From Propionibacteriaceae bacterium (GTDB lineage Bacteria > Actinomycetota > Actinomycetes > Propionibacteriales > Propionibacteriaceae): 13,476 nucleotides of DNA. The translations under genes and the position numbers were made by a program. The notes under the pieces are model-generated. The model was not told the origin of the DNA and searched no databases. It saw only the letters and a list, made by a program, of their open reading frames with translations. Positions 7,031 through 12,641 of this stretch are shown here, piece after piece (the stretch's first letter is position 1; the number at the start of each line of letters is the position of its first letter). Where the stretch lies: NCBI GenBank assembly GCA_020438595.1, contig JAGQUI010000027.1:1-13476 (forward strand), written 5' to 3'.

Positions 7031-8148
7031 GTTTCCGGCGCATCCGGCTGCTGATCTGGAAGGAATTCACCCAGCTCAGGCGCGATCCCATGCTGATCCG
7101 GCTGCTGCTGATCATGCCCGTCCTGCAGTTGATCCTGTTCGGCTACGTGGTGGCGGTGGACATCCGCAACCTCGCTACGGCGGTCGTGGACCTCGACCAG
7201 ACGTCCACCTCGCGCAAGCTCGAGGCCGCGTTCTCCGGCTCGGGCTACTTCACGATCACGCAGACCCCGGCCACGGAGGCCGATCTGCAGCCGCTGCTCG
7301 ACACCGGGCAGGTCAAGGTGGCCCTGGTCATCCCGGAGGGCACCCAGGACCGGCTCACCCGCGGCGAGACCGCGCCGATCGGCATCATCGTGGACGGCTC
7401 CGACTCCCAGATCTCGTCGGTGGCCAGCGGGTATGCGTCCCAGATCATCGCGCAGTTCAACACCGACCGGATCGCCGAGCAGGGAGTGGACGTGGTCGCC
7501 CCGGGCATCGACGCGCAGGTGCGCGTGATGTTCAACCCCACCCTCGACCCGGTGAACACGATGATCCCGGGACTGGTCGCGGCGATCATGATGATCTCGC
7601 TGATGGCGATCATGAGCCAGGCGGTGGTGAAGGAGCGGGAGTCCGGGACGCTGGAGCAGATGTTCGTCACGCCCATCCACGCCACCGAGTACCTGATCGG
7701 CAAACTCACGCCCTACGCGGCGCTGGCGGCGGCGCAGATGCTGCTGGTGGCCGCCGGCGGGGTGTTCTGGTTCCACGTGCCGTTCCACGGGAACGTCCTC
7801 GTCGTGCTGGTCGGGCTGGCCCTCTTCATGCTCACGTGCATCGGGCTGGGGCTGCTGGTCTCGCTCGTGTCGAGAACCAGGCACCAGGCGCAGCAGGCGG
7901 TGATGTTCATCATGATCCCGACGATGGTGCTGTCCGGGTTCATCTTCCCGATCCAGTCGATGCCGGCGATCATCCAGCCGCTCACGAACCTGATCCCGCT
8001 GACCTGGGCGCTGGAAGTGCTGCGCGGCGCCGCGGTGAAGGGCAGCGGTTTCGCGGCCCTGGCCGTCCCCATGATCGTGCTGGCGGGGTTCGCCGTGGTG
8101 ATCTTCGGGGCGTCCATCGCCGCCACCCGCCGCCGGATCGCCGAGTGA
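7027..8148 (+). CDS. ABC-2 type transporter permease 2 (YbhR/YbhS-like)
   Basis: A 373-residue membrane subunit paralogous to permease 1. The N-terminal KEFTQLRRDPML precedes TM1, an extracytoplasmic domain carries VVDLDQTSTSR and VDGSDSQ, and five further helices follow from about residue 178. The cytoplasmic KERESGTLEQMFVTP segment is the ABC-2 family signature, and the LSGFIFPIQSMP segment lies in the later helices. ATG at 7027 overlaps the permease 1 stop and has a perfect AGGAGG at 7013-7018, eight bases upstream, the strongest ribosome site in the operon. The stop lies 10 bases before ATPase 2. It forms the second half of the predicted heterodimeric membrane channel. The substrate cannot be told from sequence. 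Confidence 0.92.
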   Translation: MSFRRIRLLIWKEFTQLRRDPMLIRLLLIMPVLQLILFGYVVAVDIRNLATAVVDLDQTSTSRKLEAAFSGSGYFTITQTPATEADLQPLLDTGQVKVALVIPEGTQDRLTRGETAPIGIIVDGSDSQISSVASGYASQIIAQFNTDRIAEQGVDVVAPGIDAQVRVMFNPTLDPVNTMIPGLVAAIMMISLMAIMSQAVVKERESGTLEQMFVTPIHATEYLIGKLTPYAALAAAQMLLVAAGGVFWFHVPFHGNVLVVLVGLALFMLTCIGLGLLVSLVSRTRHQAQQAVMFIMIPTMVLSGFIFPIQSMPAIIQPLTNLIPLTWALEVLRGAAVKGSGFAALAVPMIVLAGFAVVIFGASIAATRRRIAE

Positions 8149-8158
8149 GGAGGGACGG

Positions 8159-9127
8159 ATGAACGAGAGCAGTGCCTCGCCACGCCGGGTTGAGGACACC
8201 GAACCCGCGATCTCCCTCCGCGGCCTGACCAAGACCTTCGGTGACTTCACCGCCGTGGACGGCATCGACCTGGACGTGCCGCGTGGCCAGATCTTCGGCT
8301 TCCTCGGCCCGAACGGGTCGGGAAAGACCACGACGATCCGGATGCTGACCGGCACGCTGCGTCCGAAGTCGGGACATGCGCACGTGCTCGGGGTGAACGT
8401 GGTGCGCCACCCCGACCGGGTGAAGCGCCGGATCGGCTACATGAGCCAGAAGTTCGCGCTCTTCGAGGACATGACGGTCGACGAGAACCTGAAGTTCTAC
8501 GCCGGCGTCTACGACCTCGACCCGCAGGTGTTCGCCGCCCAGCGGGAGTACGTCCTGCGGATGGCCGACCTGGTCGGGCGCGAGGACGAACTCACCCGCA
8601 ATCTGTCGGTGGGCTGGCGGCAGCGGCTCGCGCTGGGCGCGGCGACGATCCACGAGCCGGAGCTGCTGTTCCTCGACGAGCCCACCTCGGGCGTCGATCC
8701 GGTGGCCCGGCGCCAGTTCTGGGACCTGCTCTACGACCTGGCCAGCCGCGGCGTCACGCTGTTCGTGACCACGCACTACATGGACGAGGCTGCGCACTGC
8801 AACCGGCTGGCGTTCATCTACCGCGGCCGGATCATCGCCGACGGCAGTCCCGCCGAGATCCGCGCCGACCACATGGAGCAGCGCATCTTCGACATCACCA
8901 CCCGGGACGTGGACGCCGTCCTGCCGGAGCTGGAGTCCGATCCGGAGGTCGAGGAGGCCTACCTGTCCGGCGCGTCCCTGCACGCTGTGGTGCCGGCGAG
9001 CTCCCCGCTCACCAGCGCGTCCCTGCGCGATCGCCTGGTCCAGCGCGGCCACCCGGACACCGTGGTCGCCGAGGTCGACCCGTCCATCGAGGACGTCTTC
9101 GTGAACCTGGTCGCCCGCCAGCGCTGA
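8159..9127 (+). CDS. ABC transporter ATPase 2 (YbhF C-half-like), degenerate signature motif
   Basis: A 322-residue nucleotide-binding subunit. Walker A is GPNGSGKT (50-57), the Q-loop Q97 (MSQKF), Walker B LLFLDE with Glu174 and then PTSGVDP, and the H-switch His206 (TTHYMDEA). The signature is LSVGWRQR (149-156) in place of LSGGQ; as I recall it, the C-terminal half of YbhF carries a similar GW-type signature. A C-terminal domain of about 85 residues may bind the partner. GGAGG at 8149-8153 gives a good ribosome site for ATG 8159. ATPase 1 and ATPase 2 carry opposite deviations, which predicts a heterodimer with one canonical ATP site (Walker motifs of ATPase 2, signature of ATPase 1) and one degenerate site. 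It is the last gene of the operon, ending in the hairpin at 9125-9182. Confidence 0.93.
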   Translation: MNESSASPRRVEDTEPAISLRGLTKTFGDFTAVDGIDLDVPRGQIFGFLGPNGSGKTTTIRMLTGTLRPKSGHAHVLGVNVVRHPDRVKRRIGYMSQKFALFEDMTVDENLKFYAGVYDLDPQVFAAQREYVLRMADLVGREDELTRNLSVGWRQRLALGAATIHEPELLFLDEPTSGVDPVARRQFWDLLYDLASRGVTLFVTTHYMDEAAHCNRLAFIYRGRIIADGSPAEIRADHMEQRIFDITTRDVDAVLPELESDPEVEEAYLSGASLHAVVPASSPLTSASLRDRLVQRGHPDTVVAEVDPSIEDVFVNLVARQR

Positions 9128-9182
9128 ACCGGAAAGGAACCGTCCCCATTCCGGTTCACGGGGACGGTTCCATTCCGGTTCA
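9125..9182. terminator. Bidirectional hairpin terminator between convergent genes
   Basis: A 12-bp perfect stem, GGAACCGTCCCC (9136-9147) with GGGGACGGTTCC (9160-9171), is extended by a 10-bp outer stem, TGAACCGGAA (9125-9134) with TTCCGGTTCA (9173-9182), across one A-A mismatch. The loop is 12 bases. It fills the 56-bp gap between ATPase 2 and the AEC transporter gene and includes the ATPase stop codon. There is no poly-T tract, so intrinsic termination is inferred from the very stable structure and the convergent layout. Confidence 0.65.
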
Positions 9183-9183
9183 C
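9148..9183. repeat. 12-bp direct repeat within the convergent hairpin
   Basis: ATTCCGGTTCAC occurs at 9148-9159 (the hairpin loop) and again at 9172-9183 (the outer right arm), a period of 24 bp. The left arm TGAACCGGAA can therefore pair with either copy, giving two mutually exclusive folds. This composition resembles a dispersed palindromic (REP-like) element more than a simple terminator. Confidence 0.6.
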
Positions 9184-10119
9184 TCAGCGCAACCAGGTGG
9201 AGGCGGCGACGATCACCGGGATCGAGGCGATCGTCGAGACGAAGATGGCGTCGCGCGCGAGCAGGGTGCGCACGTGGTAGCGGCTGGCGATCAGGTAGAT
9301 GTTCTGGGCGGTCGGCAGCGCGGCGATCACGGTCACGGCCAGCAGGTCGGCCGGACGCAGGTGGAACACCCAGGCGCCGAGCACCAGCGCGATCGCGGGG
9401 TGCAGCAGCACCTTGATCGGCGCGGCCAGGGCGAGCTCACCGACGTGCGGCCCGCGACCGGGCAGCGGGTCGAGGCGCAGCGAGATGCCGAACGCGATCA
9501 GCATCGCCGGGACCGTGACCTGGCCGACCATCTCGATCGGCTGCCAGACCACCTCGGGCAGGTCGAGGTGGAGCAGGTTGAAGGCCAGGCCGGCAAGCGT
9601 GCCCACGGTGATCGGGTTGCGCAGCGGCAGGGTGAGGTAGCGGGCCCAGCTGAGCGTGCGGCCGTCCTTCCGGGCCGCGGACAGGTCCAGCAACGCCAGT
9701 GCCGCCGGCTGCATGATCGCCGTCTGCAGCAGCAGGATCGGCGCCATCCAAGTCATGTCGCCGAGTACGTAGGCCGCGACCGGGAGGCCGAGGTTGCCGG
9801 CGTTGGTGTAGACCGAGCAGAGCGTTCCGACCACCCGGCTGGGCAGGTCACCGCGTCCGAACAGCACCCGGGCCAGCATTAGGTACACGATCGCGCCGAG
9901 GGCGATGGCGAGCGTGGACACGGCGAGCGTCGCGCTGAACAGGTGCCCGGGATTGGCCCGGGCGACCAGCGAGAACAGCAGGGCGGGGGACGCGACGGTG
10001 AACGCGACCCGGGACAGCATCCGGCGGTGGGCCTCGTTGAGGACGCGGAAGTACGCCACCACCCAGCCGACCCCGATCACCGACCAGATGGTGAGGTATC
10101 CGCTCAGGGCCGCCTGCAC
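9184..10119 (-). CDS. AEC-family (auxin efflux carrier-like) transporter
   Basis: A 311-residue integral membrane protein with about ten predicted helices in two similar halves, the layout of the AEC/bile-acid-sodium symporter-like fold. Visible family features are the SRVAFTVASPALLFSLVA segment in the first helices and YTNAGNLGLPVAAYVLG in the middle. Bacterial AEC members move small organic acids or related solutes; the substrate cannot be assigned here. The start is GTG at 10119-10117. TACGCT at 10131-10126 lies six bases before it and could be the -10 of a leaderless mRNA, with no convincing -35. It stands alone, converging on the ABC exporter operon and diverging from the acyltransferase gene. 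Confidence 0.88.
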   Translation of the reverse strand: MQAALSGYLTIWSVIGVGWVVAYFRVLNEAHRRMLSRVAFTVASPALLFSLVARANPGHLFSATLAVSTLAIALGAIVYLMLARVLFGRGDLPSRVVGTLCSVYTNAGNLGLPVAAYVLGDMTWMAPILLLQTAIMQPAALALLDLSAARKDGRTLSWARYLTLPLRNPITVGTLAGLAFNLLHLDLPEVVWQPIEMVGQVTVPAMLIAFGISLRLDPLPGRGPHVGELALAAPIKVLLHPAIALVLGAWVFHLRPADLLAVTVIAALPTAQNIYLIASRYHVRTLLARDAIFVSTIASIPVIVAASTWLR

Positions 10120-10239
10120 CCGGTCAGCGTAGGCTCGCCCGATCTCCGGGTGGTCAGGATCTCACGCGCCCACAGCCGCACGAGATTCCCACAACTCGGC
10201 GGGGTGGGACGGCGAGGCGGCCGCATGACCCCTTGTGCC

Positions 10240-10245
10240 TAGGAT
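10240..10245 (+). promoter_or_regulatory. Putative -10 element of the acyltransferase gene
   Basis: TAGGAT lies six bases before the GTG at 10252, the spacing expected for a leaderless mRNA. I see no good -35. The rest of the 132-bp divergent gap (10120-10251) holds the matching -10 of the AEC gene and nothing else that I can name. Confidence 0.45.
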
Positions 10246-10251
10246 GTCCCG

Positions 10252-11499
10252 GTGCCCGCACGCAACCACCTGATCGATCTCGCCCGGATCGCGGCGATGC
10301 TGATCGTGGTGGTCTTCCACGCCCTGCTGTGGCAGGTGCTCCTGGTGGACGGGCAGGTGCAGGTGGTGCCGTGGGCCCCGGGCCCGGTGTGGTGGGCGAT
10401 CAGCTGGGTCATGACCATCGTGCCGGTGTTCTTCGTTGCTGCCGGCTATGCCAACGCCGTCGTCGTGGACACCTGGCGGACCACCGGCACGCCGTACTCC
10501 GCCTTCCTCACCCGCCGGGGCAGCCGCCTGCTCGGGCCCATGACCGTGTTCATGGTGATGTTCTCCGGCGTCGGCACGATCGCGGCGTGGGCGGGCTGGC
10601 TCCCGGACGCCGTCCTGCGCAGCACCCAGTTCGCGCAGCTGCTCTGGTTCGCGGTGGTCTACCAGTTGCTGCTGGGGGCCGCTCCGCTCGCGGTGTGGCT
10701 GCACGACCGCTTCGGCGGCTGGGTGATGCTGCCGCTCCTGGTCGGCGCGATCGCCGTCGACGTCGCCGTGCGGACCACCGGCGACCTCGGCCTGCAGTGG
10801 CTGAACCTCGCCCTCGTCTGGCCGCTCGCGCACCAGTGGGGCATCGCCTACCACCGCGGCTGGTTCCGTACTTGGTCGGGCGGGCGGCTGGTCGCCGTCC
10901 TCGTCGCAGCCCTCGCGCTGATCGCCGTCCTCGTCTTCGGGTTGGGTTACCCGCCCGCCGCTCCGGCGTGGGCCGATGTCCTGGTGGCGAACCTGCTGCC
11001 GCCCACGCTCGCCATCCTGCTGTTGGGGCTGGCCCAGACCTGCGCGCTCGCGCTGCTGGAGCGGGCCGGGGTCGCCCGTCGGCTGAGCGCGCGCGCGTCC
11101 GGCCTCGTACGACTCACCAACGCCCTGCTCCTGACCATCTACCTGTGGCAGGTCCCCGCCATCGTGGTGGGTGCAGGCCTCACGATCGGGCTGTCGTTGC
11201 TGCTGCCCCCGCTGACACCGGTCCTGATGAGCCCGCTCATGCTGATCGCCGTGGTGCTGGCCCTGCTCGCGGTCGCCGCACCCGGGATCGCCCGGCTGGA
11301 CGCGCGCTGCATCCCGCGGCGCGGACCGGGCCCCGCGCCCCGCGGGCTCGCCGAGGCGGGCTACGCCCTGTTCGCGGCCGGCACCTGGGCGGTCTGGCAG
11401 TTCGGTGCGGTGCTGCACCCCGGCGATCCGGCGGCGATCGCGGCCGTTGCGGTCTTCGCGCTCGGTGTCGCGCTGCTGCGCCGGGCCACAACTACCTAG
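10252..11499 (+). CDS. Acyltransferase-3 family membrane protein
   Basis: A 415-residue protein with about ten transmembrane helices. The N terminus, NHLIDLARIAAMLIVVVFHA, carries the R-X10-H pair (Arg12, His23) that is conserved and catalytically important in acyltransferase-3 (OafA-like) enzymes, which transfer acyl groups to sugars, lipids or antibiotics at the membrane. No C-terminal SGNH domain is present, so it is the short form. The acceptor is unknown; a cell-envelope glycan or lipid is likely from the family. The start is GTG 10252, six bases after TAGGAT, which suggests a leaderless mRNA. It stands upstream of the DedA-like gene with a 72-bp gap, so the two may not share a transcript. 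Confidence 0.85.
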   Translation: MPARNHLIDLARIAAMLIVVVFHALLWQVLLVDGQVQVVPWAPGPVWWAISWVMTIVPVFFVAAGYANAVVVDTWRTTGTPYSAFLTRRGSRLLGPMTVFMVMFSGVGTIAAWAGWLPDAVLRSTQFAQLLWFAVVYQLLLGAAPLAVWLHDRFGGWVMLPLLVGAIAVDVAVRTTGDLGLQWLNLALVWPLAHQWGIAYHRGWFRTWSGGRLVAVLVAALALIAVLVFGLGYPPAAPAWADVLVANLLPPTLAILLLGLAQTCALALLERAGVARRLSARASGLVRLTNALLLTIYLWQVPAIVVGAGLTIGLSLLLPPLTPVLMSPLMLIAVVLALLAVAAPGIARLDARCIPRRGPGPAPRGLAEAGYALFAAGTWAVWQFGAVLHPGDPAAIAAVAVFALGVALLRRATTT

Positions 11500-11537
11500 G
11501 GGGTGTCGGCGCTGCTCGTCCGCGCTGGTCCGCTGAC

Positions 11538-11543
11538 TAAGCT
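11538..11543 (+). promoter_or_regulatory. Putative -10 element upstream of the DedA-like gene
   Basis: TAAGCT in the gap 11500-11571 would place a transcription start near 11550, leaving a leader of about 22 bases that contains the GGAGG ribosome site. No matching -35 is clear. Confidence 0.3.
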
Positions 11544-11571
11544 GGCCCCCGGAACGAGCGGTGGAGGCTGT

Positions 11572-12081
11572 ATGGACCCGACCCAGTGGGGCGTGCCGTT
11601 CCCCCTCGCCGTCGCCGCCCTGTTCGTGATCGTGATGTTGCGTGCGAACGGCACCTACTGGCTCGGCCGGTTGGGCACCGCGGGCGTCCGGCACACCAGG
11701 CTGGCCCGACTGCTCGACTCCCCCGGCTACGTGCGGGCCACCGAGCGCATCGACCGCTTCGGTGCCCCGGTGGTCGCGGTCTCGTTCCTGACCATCGGCT
11801 TCCAGACCCTGGCGAACCTCGCCGCGGGCGCGACCGGCATGAAGCTGCGGCACTACCTGCCCGCCGTGACCATCGGCTCGGTGGCGTGGGCACTGCTCTA
11901 CGCCACCCTCGGCACGGTCGGGGTGGACCTGTTCGGACGCCTCTGGGCCGTCTCGCCGCTCCTGGCGATCGCCCTGGTCGTCGTCGCGGTCGCCGCGATC
12001 GCCGGCTACGTGCTCTGGCAGGCGCGGCGACGGACGCGAACCACGCCCGAACCACAGGCGACCGACAGTTCCGTCGCCTAG
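11572..12081 (+). CDS. DedA/VTT-like membrane protein, divergent
   Basis: A 169-residue membrane protein with about four hydrophobic segments and a polar Arg/Thr-rich tail. The central part, RFGAPVVAVSFLTIGFQTLA, then AAGATGMKLRHYLPAV and GSVAW, follows the DedA/VTT pattern (F.R.G, AG...M....F, W). DedA proteins act as lipid scramblases or flippases for carriers such as undecaprenyl phosphate and help maintain proton motive force. The usual R(F).P..R motif reads SFLTIGFQ here, so the charged residues that are normally conserved are missing and the function may differ. ATG 11572 is chosen because GGTGGAGG lies four bases upstream; a longer reading from GTG 11503 has no ribosome site and would put the -10-like TAAGCT inside the gene. 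Its TAG stop is part of the -10 of the next gene. Confidence 0.75.
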   Translation: MDPTQWGVPFPLAVAALFVIVMLRANGTYWLGRLGTAGVRHTRLARLLDSPGYVRATERIDRFGAPVVAVSFLTIGFQTLANLAAGATGMKLRHYLPAVTIGSVAWALLYATLGTVGVDLFGRLWAVSPLLAIALVVVAVAAIAGYVLWQARRRTRTTPEPQATDSSVA

Positions 12082-12084
12082 CAT
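12079..12084 (+). promoter_or_regulatory. Putative -10 element embedded in a stop codon
   Basis: TAGCAT lies six bases before ATG 12091, fitting a leaderless mRNA. Its first three bases are the TAG stop of the DedA-like gene. No clear -35 is seen. Confidence 0.45.
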
Positions 12085-12090
12085 TCCGTC

Positions 12091-12294
12091 ATGGCCGAGA
12101 TCCGGAAGTTCGACCCCGCCGCAGGCAACGCGATCGCCCAGGCCCTGAAGGCCGCGATGGGTGAGCCGGTGCGGCCGAACCAGCCCGGCGCGCCGACCAC
12201 GCCCCGCGCGCAGGAACCTGCGGCGCCGACGACCACATCGTGGGTGTCGCTGCGGGTGACGAAGCAGGAAGTCGAAGAGCCCGACGAGGACTGA
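12091..12294 (+). CDS. Small protein of unknown function
   Basis: A 67-residue protein that I do not recognise. The N-terminal third (MAEIRKFDPAAGNAIAQALK) looks helical, the middle is Pro/Thr/Ala-rich and probably disordered (GAPTTPRAQEPAAPTTT), and the C terminus (SWVSLRVTKQEVEEPDED) is acidic after a short possible strand. There is no membrane segment. Codon use is GC-rich at third positions, supporting a real gene. TAGCAT six bases upstream suggests a leaderless transcript. It lies 5 bases before the DUF1905 gene, so the two are probably co-transcribed. Confidence 0.65.
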   Translation: MAEIRKFDPAAGNAIAQALKAAMGEPVRPNQPGAPTTPRAQEPAAPTTTSWVSLRVTKQEVEEPDED

Positions 12295-12299
12295 CCGGC

Positions 12300-12593
12300 G
12301 TGGACGCACTGTCGTTCACAGCCGAGCTGTGGTGCGAGTCGGGTGGCACCTGGCGGTTCGTCACCGTGCCCGGGGATCTCTCCGACGTGATCCGGTTCGA
12401 GTCCGGCCCACCGTCCGGCTTCGGCGCGGTGAGGGTGGAGGCGACGGTGGGTGGCACCACCTGGCGGACGTCGGTGTTCCCGTCCGCCGGACGCGGCGCC
12501 TACGTGTTGCCGATGAAGGCCGCCGTCCGGCGCGCCGAGGACCTCGAGGACGGCGATCCCGTGCCCGTCACACTGCGCCTGGTCGAACGCTGA
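12300..12593 (+). CDS. DUF1905 family protein
   Basis: A 97-residue soluble protein starting at GTG 12300, five bases after the previous stop, with GAGGA nine bases upstream. It fits DUF1905: an N-terminal FTAELW strand, GGTWRFVTVPGDLSDVIR, then VRVEATVGGTTWRTSVFP, GAYVLPMKAAVRRAEDL and a final GDPVPVTLRLVE. The order of short strands suggests a small beta-barrel. The family has no established biochemical role. The length is usual for a stand-alone member. It probably shares an mRNA with the 67-residue protein. Confidence 0.85.
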   Translation: MDALSFTAELWCESGGTWRFVTVPGDLSDVIRFESGPPSGFGAVRVEATVGGTTWRTSVFPSAGRGAYVLPMKAAVRRAEDLEDGDPVPVTLRLVER

Positions 12594-12599
12594 AACGAC

Positions 12600-12630
12600 A
12601 ACCGGCCGACCCCCTCGGGGCCGGCCGGTT
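12600..12630. terminator. Bidirectional GC-rich terminator hairpin
   Basis: AACCGGCCG (12600-12608) pairs with CGGCCGGTT (12622-12630). After one A-C mismatch the stem continues as CCCC (12610-12613) with GGGG (12617-12620), closing a three-base loop. It lies between the DUF1905 gene and the convergent nrdJ gene, so it can serve both. There is no long T tract on either side. Confidence 0.75.
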
Positions 12631-12641
12631 CTCGTCGGTGC

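Noticed and set aside
2845..9127. Reading the operon as a MacAB-type macrolide exporter
   Set aside because: MacB-type permeases have four helices and a fused or FtsX-like domain; these permeases have the ABC-2 plan with the family's E-x-GT-x-E segment after TM2.
11503..11571. Longer N terminus for the DedA-like protein starting at GTG 11503
   Set aside because: The extra 23 residues have no family match, no ribosome site precedes that GTG, and GGTGGAGG stands just before ATG 11572.
10162..12309. Minus-strand open frame of 715 codons opposite the acyltransferase and DedA-like genes
   Set aside because: Its composition is Gly/Arg/Gln/His-rich with no domain, while the plus strand encodes membrane proteins with family motifs.
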